64,000 nucleotides of DNA from Saxibacter everestensis (GTDB taxonomy: Bacteria; Actinomycetota; Actinomycetes; Actinomycetales; Brevibacteriaceae), in NCBI RefSeq assembly GCF_025787225.1, contig NZ_CP090958.1, positions 2,962,550-3,026,549 of the forward strand, read 5' to 3'. The translations under genes and the position numbers were made by a program. Within the stretch, counting starts at the first letter, position 1. Each line of letters opens with the position of its first letter. Of the stretch, positions 30,233 to 38,880 are shown piece by piece. The notes under the pieces were generated by a model. The model was given only the letters and a program-made list of their open reading frames with translations. It did no database searches and was not told the DNA's origin.

Positions 30233-31924
30233 GTGAGTTTTTTCGCCTCTCGCTCTGCCGCGCAGTCGTCCTCCAGGCCTAACCCGGTTCCGTCCAGCCC
30301 GCCGACTCAAGTCTCACGACGCACCGCACTCACCGCCTGCGTGTCCGCAATCGGGATAACCGCGCTGCTGTCGTCGTGTGGCACGGGTCAGGGCGGGTCG
30401 GGCTCGGCATCTACCCCAAGCGCACCGCAACTGTCCGACTGGTCTGCCAAGCCAAGCGGTCCGATCGACTCGTTCAGCTGGGTAGTTTCCGGCGAGCCAA
30501 CCAGCTTCGACTCGACCCGGGACAACAGCACCCACCTCGCCCGGGTGCTGCCCAATGTCGTCGAACGACTGCTGTGGCGCCAACCCGATGGAAAACTCGT
30601 TCCCGGGCTCGCCGAGTCCTGGCAACAGCTCACCCCCACTCGTTATTCGTTCGCCCTGCGCTCGGGAGTCACCTTCCACAACGGGGACCATCTCGGACCG
30701 CAAGACGTTATCGACAGCCTGAATCGAAGCCGGGCGGACGACTCGGTCTGGGCACACGGCCTCGCCTCGATAGAGTCGATCGAGGCCGACGGCGACGCCG
30801 GCGTGGTGATAACGCTGGGCAGGCCGGATGCGCTGTTGCTCGCGTACCTGTCTACCGCTGCCGGAAGCATCGAGTCCAGGAAGACACTCCGTGATGCCGG
30901 CGATAAGTACGGCAGTTCGCCGGAATTCATCAATGGCACCGGGCCGTTCGCGCTTACCTCATGGCAACGCGGCAGCACCATCGAACTGGCCAAACATGAC
31001 GATTACTGGGGGACGGCGGCGCTGGCCGGTGCCGTGACGGTCAAAATCCTTGAGGACTCGGTAAGTCGAAACCAGGCACTTTCGGCTGGCGAGATCGATG
31101 GCTCCTCAGCGATCAGCGCCGGGTCGGAGAGCTCCATCACCACCGTCGGAGCCGGCAAAAAGGGCAGCATGTACTTCGGCGCCGGGAGCTCGACCTGGGC
31201 GGTCGCGTTCTTCAACTCCGATGGCATTCTCGCCGATCCGAAGGTGCGCCGCGCGCTATCGATGGCCATCGACCGCGAAGGCCTGGTGATCGCGGCCTCG
31301 GGTGGAAACGCTGAGCCGGCAGGCGACTTCGCCGCCCCGGCGCTGTGGGCCGGCGACAAGCAGCGCGCACAACCGTTAGGCCAGGACATCGATAGCGCGA
31401 AAAAACTGATCGCGTCCGCCAGAGTCTCAGGCAGCGAACTCGTGCTGTCCTACTCGGCGCAATCCTCAACTGTCACCCCGATGGCAACCGCGGTGCAGGC
31501 CGCAGGCGAGGCGATCGGCCTGAAAATAAAGCTGCGGGAGGTCAGCGTCGAGGTCACGAATGCTTTCCAGGCCGACCCGGAATCCCGCAAGGGAACCGAT
31601 ATGTCTCTTGCCCAGATCAGCACCCAGGCCTACGACCCGTTGGACGTGTACGAACGTTTCACCAGCGGCAGCCCGCGCAGCTACAGCGGCTACGGCAATC
31701 CGAAGGTCGATTCGTTGCTGGCCAGGGCACGAAATGAATCCGATCAGGCGAGCCGGGAGACGATTCTGGCCCAGACGCGCTCACTGCTGCTCGGGGACAT
31801 GCCCTGGATTCCGCTGATCTCGGCCCCGGTCGCCGTGTTCTTCGGCGAGACGATTACCGGCGGGCCCACCTCGGCGGCGGGAACCCAGAACTTCCCCTGG
31901 GCAGCGTACGTGGGGTCGCGATAA
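30233..31924 (+). CDS. ABC transporter substrate-binding lipoprotein, family 5 (peptide/nickel type)
   Basis: A 563-residue extracytoplasmic solute-binding protein. After a polar leader there is a twin-arginine-like pair (SRRTALTA) and a hydrophobic core ending in the lipobox LLSSC (Cys about residue 47), so the mature protein is a lipoprotein. The body has the family 5 features: LAESWQQLTPTRYSFALRSGVTFHNGD near 125-150, FALTSWQRGSTIELAKHDDYWG near 240 and DPKVRRALSMAIDRE near 335. Ligands of this family are peptides, nickel or opines. It is followed by fused permease and fused ATPase genes. Translation starts with GTG. Confidence 0.9.
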   Translation: MSFFASRSAAQSSSRPNPVPSSPPTQVSRRTALTACVSAIGITALLSSCGTGQGGSGSASTPSAPQLSDWSAKPSGPIDSFSWVVSGEPTSFDSTRDNSTHLARVLPNVVERLLWRQPDGKLVPGLAESWQQLTPTRYSFALRSGVTFHNGDHLGPQDVIDSLNRSRADDSVWAHGLASIESIEADGDAGVVITLGRPDALLLAYLSTAAGSIESRKTLRDAGDKYGSSPEFINGTGPFALTSWQRGSTIELAKHDDYWGTAALAGAVTVKILEDSVSRNQALSAGEIDGSSAISAGSESSITTVGAGKKGSMYFGAGSSTWAVAFFNSDGILADPKVRRALSMAIDREGLVIAASGGNAEPAGDFAAPALWAGDKQRAQPLGQDIDSAKKLIASARVSGSELVLSYSAQSSTVTPMATAVQAAGEAIGLKIKLREVSVEVTNAFQADPESRKGTDMSLAQISTQAYDPLDVYERFTSGSPRSYSGYGNPKVDSLLARARNESDQASRETILAQTRSLLLGDMPWIPLISAPVAVFFGETITGGPTSAAGTQNFPWAAYVGSR

Positions 31925-31984
31925 CTCATCGCTGTCACCGGCCTGAAACCACCCTCGAATAGCGAGCCTCTCGCCAAGAGCGGC

Positions 31985-33811
31985 GTGCGGCAGGCTTTGC
32001 TGTCGCTGCTGATCTTCCGCCGGGTCCTGACGGCGCTGACCACGGCACTCCTGGCGTCCTTGCTGGTGTTTCTCGCGCTCGAGGGCACACCGGGAAATGC
32101 CGCAGCGCTTGGCAGCGGCGGCGAGGGCAATGACTTCGACCCGGACATGATCAGGCGACGCGAGGCTCAATTTGGCCTCGACCTGCCCGCGCCGATCCGA
32201 TACCTATCGTGGATTGCCAGCGTCTTCCGCGGCGATCTCGGGCAATCAATCCAGTTCCGGATGCCGGTGGCCGACCTTCTGGTCGAACGCGCCCCGGTGA
32301 CGCTCGGGCTTGCGGCCATGGCGGTGGTGCTATCGGTTTCCGGTGGTCTGCTTCTCGGCTGGTTGGCCGCGAGGTTCCGGAGGGCAGACGGCACAGTGGT
32401 CGGCGTGACGGCGCTGTTCTCGGCCTTGCCGGGTTATGCCCTGGGAACCCTGGCCATCGCCATTTTCGCTGTGCGGCTGGGCTGGTTCCCGAGCTTCGGG
32501 GCGGGCGTCGGCCAGGTCGAGAGACTGCACCATCTGCTGCTGCCCGCCATCGTGCTGGGCCTCGGCGGTCTGCCGCTGATTGCCCGGATTACCCGCAGCT
32601 CCCTCAAAGAGGAGCTCGCCAAGCCGCATTCGCTGATGGCGCAGGCTCGTGGCGCAGCCAGCGGGAGCCTGCTCCGACGACACGCGTCTCCCGGAGCCTG
32701 GCCGACGATTGCCGCCATCAGCGGACTCGAGATCGCGGGCCTGCTCGGCGGCGCCGCCGTCACCGAGACGGTCTTCGGCCTACCCGGCTGGGGCGAGTTG
32801 ATGGTCAGCAGCGTCGGCACGAAAGACTTCGCGGTGGTTCAGGCGCTACTGCTGGTCAGCCTCGCGGCCTACGTCGTGGTCAACCTGCTGCTCGACCTGC
32901 ATCGGATCGTCCGGCAACGCCGTTACGGAGCCGATGCCAGCTCGGTTGGTATTGCCGGCGGCGTGACACGCGCCGGCGGGTACCTCGGTGCGGGTCAACC
33001 GGGCAGCAGCCCGCTCCGCCGCGACTGGGTCACCGTGGCAGCAATCGCCATCCTGATCGGTTTCTGCCTGCTCGCAATCACCGGACCGCTTCTCGCGCCC
33101 TACGATCCGCTGCTTCCCGAGCTGCGGTTGCCGTACGCGCCTCCCGGAGCCGAGCACCTGCTCGGCACCGATGCCGTCGGTCGCGACGTGCTTTCCCGGA
33201 CGATAGCGGCAACTCGGCTCAGCCTGTTGTTGCCGATCGCCGTGGTGTTGCTGTCATCCCTCGTCGGTACCGTCGTCGGAGTGGTCGCGGCCTGGCGCGG
33301 CGGATGGCTAGACACGGTGCTCGCCCGCGGTATCGACGTTTTGCTGGCCTTTCCCGGTCTGCTGATCGCAATCCTGGTCGTCGCCCGGCTGGGACCGGGA
33401 ACTGTCGCGCCGGTACTCGCGGTCGCCGTCGGAGCGGTTGGGCATATCGCGGTTTTGATCCGGGCAGCTACCCACCAGGTGCTTGGGCAGCAGTCGATGA
33501 CCGCCTACCGACTGCAGGGGTTCGGCGGCGGCTGGCTTGCCGCACGAAGGGCGAGCCGTCATTTGCTTCCGCTGATCAGCACGCAGGCAATCACGAATGT
33601 CGGGTCCTCGCTGCTTTGGCTTGCCGGGCTCTCGTTCCTGGGTCTCGGGCTGCAACCACCTGATGCCGACTGGGGGCTGTTGCTGCGTGACGGCCGGGAA
33701 GCCGCGATGCAGGGAATCTGGTGGCCCGCCGTGGCGCCAACGCTGTCGCTGGTGCTATTCGTGCTGGCAATCCATCGGGTCGGCGAGAAGCTGCGGGAAC
33801 GACTGTTATGA
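31985..33811 (+). CDS. Fused ABC permease (DppB- plus DppC-like) for peptide-type importer
   Basis: A single 608-residue frame carries two binding-protein-dependent permeases that are normally separate. Residues 1 to about 310 are DppB-like: IFRRVLTALTTALLAS, GLDLPAPIRYLSWI and the coupling region AQARGAASGSLLRRHA. Residues about 335-608 are DppC-like: LLAPYDPL, LLGTDAVGRDVLSRT, the loop VLGQQSMTAYRLQG and the late LSFLGLGLQPPDADWG. Both have five to six membrane helices. The stop overlaps the ATPase start by four bases (ATGA). The GTG start at 31985 has no strong ribosome site, and the frame is open back to the lipoprotein stop. Confidence 0.9.
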   Translation: MRQALLSLLIFRRVLTALTTALLASLLVFLALEGTPGNAAALGSGGEGNDFDPDMIRRREAQFGLDLPAPIRYLSWIASVFRGDLGQSIQFRMPVADLLVERAPVTLGLAAMAVVLSVSGGLLLGWLAARFRRADGTVVGVTALFSALPGYALGTLAIAIFAVRLGWFPSFGAGVGQVERLHHLLLPAIVLGLGGLPLIARITRSSLKEELAKPHSLMAQARGAASGSLLRRHASPGAWPTIAAISGLEIAGLLGGAAVTETVFGLPGWGELMVSSVGTKDFAVVQALLLVSLAAYVVVNLLLDLHRIVRQRRYGADASSVGIAGGVTRAGGYLGAGQPGSSPLRRDWVTVAAIAILIGFCLLAITGPLLAPYDPLLPELRLPYAPPGAEHLLGTDAVGRDVLSRTIAATRLSLLLPIAVVLLSSLVGTVVGVVAAWRGGWLDTVLARGIDVLLAFPGLLIAILVVARLGPGTVAPVLAVAVGAVGHIAVLIRAATHQVLGQQSMTAYRLQGFGGGWLAARRASRHLLPLISTQAITNVGSSLLWLAGLSFLGLGLQPPDADWGLLLRDGREAAMQGIWWPAVAPTLSLVLFVLAIHRVGEKLRERLL

Positions 33812-35667
33812 ACCAGCCCGCTGCACTGGTCCAGGTCGACGGCCTGAATCTGACTATCGGTGAACGTCAGCTGCTGCACGGGGTGGACTTTTCGGTGCAG
33901 CCTGCCGAAATCGTCGCGATCGCCGGGCCGTCCGGATCCGGTAAAAGCCTGTCGCTGCGCGCGGTGCTTGGGCTATTGCCGCCACATGCCAGCGCCTCCG
34001 GCCGGATCTGGGTCAGCCAGGACCACACACCCGGAGCGTCGAGTGTGCCTTGGAGCCGGGCGGACCAACCCGCGTCACCGGTCGATGTGCTCAACGCGAC
34101 ACCGGCCCAGCTGCTTGAGCTGCGCCGGCATCAGATCGGAGCCGTTTTCCAGGAGAGCCGGGCGAGTCTCAATCCGGCTCGCACGGTCGGGCAGCATCTG
34201 ACCGAAATCACCCGGGAATCCGGAATGAGCCGAAACGACGCCGAGGTGAAGGCTCTCGGGCTGCTCGAAGAGGTGGGGCTGGATGGCGCCATAATGGGCC
34301 GCTATCCCGGGACTCTCTCCGGCGGAATGGCGCAGCGGGTCGCCATCGCTGGTGCCCTGATGGGCGACCCGCGGCTGTTGATCGCCGACGAACCGATGTC
34401 CGCCCTCGATGTGGTGACCGCCCGGGTGATCTCCGATCTACTGGTCCGGTTGTGCCGCACGCACGGTATGGCGATGTTGCTGGTCACCCATGACGCCCGG
34501 CTGGCGCGTGCGATCAGCGACCGGATCTATTCCATCGATGTCGGGCGGATGCACGAAGCTCAGTTCGACGAAAGCATGGTTCCGCGCGAGTACCTCGGCC
34601 GACGCCAATCCAGCAGGAGCGGGATGCCCGTGGGTTCGGCGTCCACCTTGGATGCGGGTCGATCGTCAGCAGGTAGCTGGCCGGCAGATAGGGCGTCAGG
34701 TGGAGCGGCAGGTGAGTCGTCAGGCGAGTCGATAAGTGAGTCGTCGATCCCTGGAACGCTGACACATGAGTCGTCATCCGTTGGCGGGACGAGCGACACG
34801 GTGCTTGAGGTTCGCGGACTCAGCCACCGGTTCGGCGACCGGCAGGTGCTTCGCAACGTGTCGTTCGACATCCCACGCGGCGCGGCCCTCGGGTTGATCG
34901 GAGTTTCCGGCAGTGGCAAGACCACGCTGGCCGGGTTGCTGCTTGGGTTGGAACGTGCCGATTCCGGCCGGATCGATTTCCACCTGCCGCTAGATCTGGA
35001 GCGAGAACGCGCCGCCGGCCCCGGTGCGCGCCCCCGCCGAGCCATGCGTCTCGCGCATCCGGGCCGCGGGCAGCGTCTCGCGCATCCGGGCCGCGGGCAG
35101 CGTCTTGCGGATGCAAGGCGCGCGCAGCTGGTGTGGCAGGACCCCGATCTGGCACTGGACAGCAGAACGAGGATTGGCGCAGATCTCGTGGCACTGCTCA
35201 ATCTGCACGACGTCGCGGATCGAGCAGCCGGTCGTCCGCTCGACCGCGCGGCCGAACTCCTGGCCACAGTTGGCCTCTCGAGCAGTGTTCTCACCGCGGT
35301 ACCTTCACAATTGTCCGGCGGGCAACGACAGCGCGTCGTGATCGCCAAGGCGCTAGCCATCGCTCCCGGGCTGCTGATACTCGACGAGCCGACCTCCCAG
35401 CTCGACGCCGAGGTGGCCGACGGGATAGTGGAGCTGCTGAACCGGCTACGCGTCCAGCGGAAGCTCAGCCTGTTGGTGATCAGCCACGATTTCCAAATCA
35501 TCAGTGCCCTCTGTGGCAATGATGAGGATCAAGTCGGCGTGCTCGATCATGGTGAACTGGTGGAAACCGGCAGTACAAAATCACTGCTGAACTCGCCGCA
35601 GTCAGCAGCCGGGCAGGCACTGGTAGCTGCCGCGATCTGGCTCGCCGACACCCCGCCAATTCACTAA
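33808..35667 (+). CDS. Fused ABC ATPase (two nucleotide-binding domains) for peptide-type importer
   Basis: A 619-residue protein with two ABC ATPase domains, like DppD and DppF joined. Domain 1 has [14 protein letters not shown] (about 46), LSGGMAQRVAIAGAL and LLIADEPMSALD. Domain 2 has GVSGSGKTTLAGLL (about 370), LSGGQRQRVVIAKAL and LLILDEPTSQLD. A Ser/Gly-rich linker (about 270-325) joins them. Just before the domain 2 Q-loop (QLVWQDP) sits a 27-residue insertion made of three 9-residue repeats. The ATG at 33808 overlaps the permease stop. The transporter is thus built from only three polypeptides. Confidence 0.92.
   Translation: MNQPAALVQVDGLNLTIGERQLLHGVDFSVQPAEIVAIAGPSGSGKSLSLRAVLGLLPPHASASGRIWVSQDHTPGASSVPWSRADQPASPVDVLNATPAQLLELRRHQIGAVFQESRASLNPARTVGQHLTEITRESGMSRNDAEVKALGLLEEVGLDGAIMGRYPGTLSGGMAQRVAIAGALMGDPRLLIADEPMSALDVVTARVISDLLVRLCRTHGMAMLLVTHDARLARAISDRIYSIDVGRMHEAQFDESMVPREYLGRRQSSRSGMPVGSASTLDAGRSSAGSWPADRASGGAAGESSGESISESSIPGTLTHESSSVGGTSDTVLEVRGLSHRFGDRQVLRNVSFDIPRGAALGLIGVSGSGKTTLAGLLLGLERADSGRIDFHLPLDLERERAAGPGARPRRAMRLAHPGRGQRLAHPGRGQRLADARRAQLVWQDPDLALDSRTRIGADLVALLNLHDVADRAAGRPLDRAAELLATVGLSSSVLTAVPSQLSGGQRQRVVIAKALAIAPGLLILDEPTSQLDAEVADGIVELLNRLRVQRKLSLLVISHDFQIISALCGNDEDQVGVLDHGELVETGSTKSLLNSPQSAAGQALVAAAIWLADTPPIH
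35048..35128. repeat. 27-bp tandem repeat inside the fused ATPase gene
   Basis: Three in-frame 27-bp units begin at 35048, 35075 and 35102. The first two are identical and the third is degenerate. They encode RLAHPGRGQ, RLAHPGRGQ and RLADARRAQ, directly before the second domain Q-loop. Being a multiple of three, changes in copy number would keep the frame. Confidence 0.92.
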
Positions 35668-35708
35668 CCGTCCGGGCGGTACACAAACGCCAAAACCGAT
35701 GGGCCAGA

Positions 35709-36926
35709 ATGGAAGCTGTGTTCCGCCCATTTCGTGATGTCCTCGCCCTGCCTGGTGCCCTGGCGTTCTCACTCGCCGGCCTGCTGGCGCGGATGCCAAT
35801 CTCAATGCTCGGCCTCGGCATCGTCTTACTCGTCGCCGACGCTACCGGATCCTACGGGATCGCCGGAGCCGTCACGGCCGTTTTTACAGTGACCCAGGCC
35901 GTGCTCTCCCCCACCCTGGCGCGACTCGTGGACAGCCGCGGTCAGTCCCGAATCATGGTTCCCGCGGTGGGCGTGCATATTCTGGCCTTGCTCGGCTTGC
36001 TGCTCTCGACCATGTACGACTGGGGTCTGCCGTCGATCTTCATTTCGGCCATCCTTGCCGGCGCGACGGTAGGATCGGTCGGCTCCATGGTCCGCGCCCG
36101 CTGGGCCAACGTGGTCAGTTCCCCCGCTCAGCTGCACGCCGCGTTCTCCTGGGAATCGGTGATGGACGAGGTGGTGTTCATAATAGGGCCGGTACTTGTC
36201 ACGGTGCTTGCGACGACCGTGTACCCCGGAGCGGGAATCGTCACCTCGCTGATCGCAGTCGTCGTCGGTTCGGTGTTCCTGTACAGTCAGCGAGCGTCCG
36301 AGCCGGCTCCTACCCGGAACAGCTCACGCGGCGGAGAATCCGTCATCCGCTCGGCCAGCATCCTGATCGTGATCGTCTGTTTCGTGTTCCTCGGTGCCTC
36401 GCTGGGCTCTGTCGACGTCATCATCGTGGCCTTTACCGCCGAGAAGGGCGTGCCCGCGCTGGCAGGTTTCGTGTTGGCGCTATTCGCGCTCGGCTCGCTG
36501 CTCTCGGGCGTCATCTACGGCGCGATCCAATGGAAGATCCCGGTCGGACGACGATTCGTCGGGACCGTCATCCTGATGACGCTCGGCACCGCGGCGATCC
36601 TGCTGGTGAATGAGATCTGGAGCGTGACGCTCGTCTTGTTCATCGTCGGCTTCACCATCGCGCCGACCCTGGTGGGCGGCAATACAGTTGTGCAGAGCCT
36701 AGCCCCCAAGGGACGACTGACCGAGGCCCTGGCCTGGATCGGCACCTCGCTCGGACTGGGCGTTTCGGTTGGCTCGGCTGGGGTCGGTCAGGTGATCGAC
36801 AAGTTTGGTGCGCAGGCTGGTTTTATCGTGCCGGTGGCGGCCGGAGGGGTGGCAGCACTCGTGGTACTGCTTGGCGCGCGGAAGCTCACAGCGGGAGACG
36901 CGTCGTCGATTAACACCGACGAGTAA
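35709..36926 (+). CDS. MFS transporter
   Basis: A 405-residue major facilitator with about 12 membrane segments, from ALPGALAFSLAGLLARM at the N-terminus to LALAWIGTSLGLGVSVGSAGVG and VPVAAGGVAALVVLLG at the C-terminus. The conserved loop motif is represented by LARLVDSRGQSRIM (about 73-86), a variant of the MFS A-motif. No operon partner clarifies the substrate; it lies 41 bases behind the peptide importer on the same strand and may be read from it. The start is the ATG at 35709; a GTG nine bases downstream is also possible. Confidence 0.87.
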   Translation: MEAVFRPFRDVLALPGALAFSLAGLLARMPISMLGLGIVLLVADATGSYGIAGAVTAVFTVTQAVLSPTLARLVDSRGQSRIMVPAVGVHILALLGLLLSTMYDWGLPSIFISAILAGATVGSVGSMVRARWANVVSSPAQLHAAFSWESVMDEVVFIIGPVLVTVLATTVYPGAGIVTSLIAVVVGSVFLYSQRASEPAPTRNSSRGGESVIRSASILIVIVCFVFLGASLGSVDVIIVAFTAEKGVPALAGFVLALFALGSLLSGVIYGAIQWKIPVGRRFVGTVILMTLGTAAILLVNEIWSVTLVLFIVGFTIAPTLVGGNTVVQSLAPKGRLTEALAWIGTSLGLGVSVGSAGVGQVIDKFGAQAGFIVPVAAGGVAALVVLLGARKLTAGDASSINTDE

Positions 36927-37086
36927 TTTTGGTTTAAAGTACCTTTACCGTTCCGGTCGGGCTGCAATAGCGCGGCCGGCGCGGCCTTAAATCTCTCGCC
37001 GGGCGGCTGCGATCAGTTCAGGGTGCGGCTGCGATTGGCCAGCCCTGCATCTACCGCGATTCACGGCTTCTCCTAAGCTCTAAGTC

Positions 37087-38229
37087 ATGACTGCGCCCGC
37101 AACAATTCTGATTGCACCGGACAAGTTCAAGGGCTCGCTTGACGCCGCCGAAGTCGCCGCCGCTATCGCGGCCGGCATTCACGCCGTTGCACCGGAAGCC
37201 AGGACGGTCGAAATCCCGATTGCGGACGGCGGTGACGGCACCGTGGCCGCGGCACTCTCGGCTGGCTTCAGCCCTGTCGATGTCGAGGTTCGTGGGCCAG
37301 TGGGCGATCCGCACAACACCCGGATCGCCATCCGGGACGAGATTGCCGTCGTCGAGCTTGCCTTGGCCAGCGGACTGGCTCTGCTTCCCACCAACCGGCT
37401 GAGTCCGATGACGGCAAGTAGCTATGGCACCGGCGAGGCGATCCGACATGCTCTCGACGCCGGCGCCCGAACGATCATTCTCGGGATAGGCGGGAGCGCC
37501 AGCACCGACGGTGGCGCCGGGATGCTCCAGGCGCTCGGAGTCAGGATCAGCAACAGAATCGGCGAGGAACTGGAACCTGGAGGAGCAGCGCTTGCCTCGA
37601 CGCACGCCGTCGATACTTCCGGCCTGGACCCTCGGATCGGCGATGCGACGTTCATCCTGGCCAGCGATGTCGACAATCCGCTGCTCGGCCCGGCAGGTGC
37701 CGCCGCGGTATACGGCCCGCAGAAGGGTGCAAATCCCAAGCAGGTTGAGAAGCTGGATGCGGCCCTCGCCCGCTTCGCGGAAAGGACCGCGGAATCGATT
37801 GGCGGCGATCTGGATTTCGTTACTCTTCCCGGCGCCGGCGCCGCCGGCGGGGTTGGCTACGCCGCGATGGCAGTCCTCGGCGCGACGATGCGCCCAGGCG
37901 TCGATGTGATCCTCGAGCTAACCGACTTCGAGACGACGTTGCCGCAGGCAGGACTGGTCATCACCGGCGAGGGCCGGTTGGACGCCCAAACACTGCACGG
38001 GAAAGGCCCCGCCGGCGTTGCTCAGCGCGCACTGCGGCAGGGAATTCCGGTTGCAGCCGTCTGCGGCAGCCTTGACCTCAAGCAGGACGCGCTGCGAGAC
38101 GCCGGGTTCATCGCGGCCTATCCACTCACCGCGGTCGAACCGGATATCGCCATCTGCATTGCCGAACCTGCCCGGCTGCTGAAAATCTGCGGCGAACTAC
38201 TTGCCCGCGAGCTTTTGCTCGGCGACTAG
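37087..38229 (+). CDS. Glycerate kinase
   Basis: A 380-residue glycerate kinase of the GarK/GlxK type, phosphorylating D-glycerate (normally at the 2-position in this family) for entry into glycolysis. It begins ILIAPDKFKGSLDAAEVA and contains IPIADGGDGTVAA near 47, GIGGSASTDGGAGMLQALG near 135 and LVITGEGRLDAQTLHGKGP near 293, all family signatures. No glyoxylate or galactarate genes lie beside it. The upstream 160-base gap has a duplicated GCGGCTGCGAT (37003 and 37025) and no other clear element. Confidence 0.93.
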   Translation: MTAPATILIAPDKFKGSLDAAEVAAAIAAGIHAVAPEARTVEIPIADGGDGTVAAALSAGFSPVDVEVRGPVGDPHNTRIAIRDEIAVVELALASGLALLPTNRLSPMTASSYGTGEAIRHALDAGARTIILGIGGSASTDGGAGMLQALGVRISNRIGEELEPGGAALASTHAVDTSGLDPRIGDATFILASDVDNPLLGPAGAAAVYGPQKGANPKQVEKLDAALARFAERTAESIGGDLDFVTLPGAGAAGGVGYAAMAVLGATMRPGVDVILELTDFETTLPQAGLVITGEGRLDAQTLHGKGPAGVAQRALRQGIPVAAVCGSLDLKQDALRDAGFIAAYPLTAVEPDIAICIAEPARLLKICGELLARELLLGD

Positions 38230-38352
38230 TACGAGGTCGCTCGTGACGGCGGGCAAAGCTGCATGCGAGGCGACCGGCCGAGCTGCGGGCACCAGACAGC
38301 TGGCCAAACTGCGGCTACCGGCCGAGCTGTGTGGTCCGCAATAGTCGTAAAC

Positions 38353-38733
38353 TTAATCGGCTGCGACCACCGAGAGGACATTGCCTGCCGGATCTTTGAA
38401 CCAGGCAATTTCGGGGCCGTATCCCCGCATGATTCCCTTCTCATCGGTGGGCAGGTTGGGATCGTCATAGATATTGGTGTTGACGCCCAGCTCATTCAGC
38501 TCGTCGACGGCCTGCTCTACATCAGCTACGGCAAAATTCAGGATCGTGAAAGTCGCTGGCTCATGGTTGTCTTTTGGGTAAATCAGCACATTCCCGCCTG
38601 ATGGCAAGGTGAGCTGCAGCAGCCCCATCTCGGCATCGCCGACAGGTAGCCCCAGCTTGTCACCGTAAAACTCCCGGGCAGCCTCAATGCTGTCGACGCT
38701 GAATCCGCTGAACACATTCTTTGGCTTGAACAT
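38353..38733 (-). CDS. VOC (glyoxalase/bleomycin resistance) family protein
   Basis: A 126-residue protein with paired beta-alpha-beta-beta-beta units. It shows [21 protein letters not shown] at the start and [15 protein letters not shown] at the end, both characteristic of vicinal oxygen chelate proteins. The late Glu ligand position is occupied by Asn or Ser rather than Glu, so metal binding is uncertain. It is convergent with the glycerate kinase gene; the 123-base gap contains a duplicated ACCGGCCGAGCTG (38273 and 38317). The specific role is unknown. Confidence 0.87.
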   Translation of the reverse strand: MFKPKNVFSGFSVDSIEAAREFYGDKLGLPVGDAEMGLLQLTLPSGGNVLIYPKDNHEPATFTILNFAVADVEQAVDELNELGVNTNIYDDPNLPTDEKGIMRGYGPEIAWFKDPAGNVLSVVAAD

Positions 38734-38880
38734 GACACTCCCTTGTGTCAGACACTCCTGATTCGACCACTGATGTGATCACCGTTCACAATGGCATAGT
38801 CGGACCGACGGGGCAAGAAGGAAACGGATCTTGCGCTTTGCTGTCTTTTACGTTCCTGCCTGTGCAAAGTTTCAGCTGCC

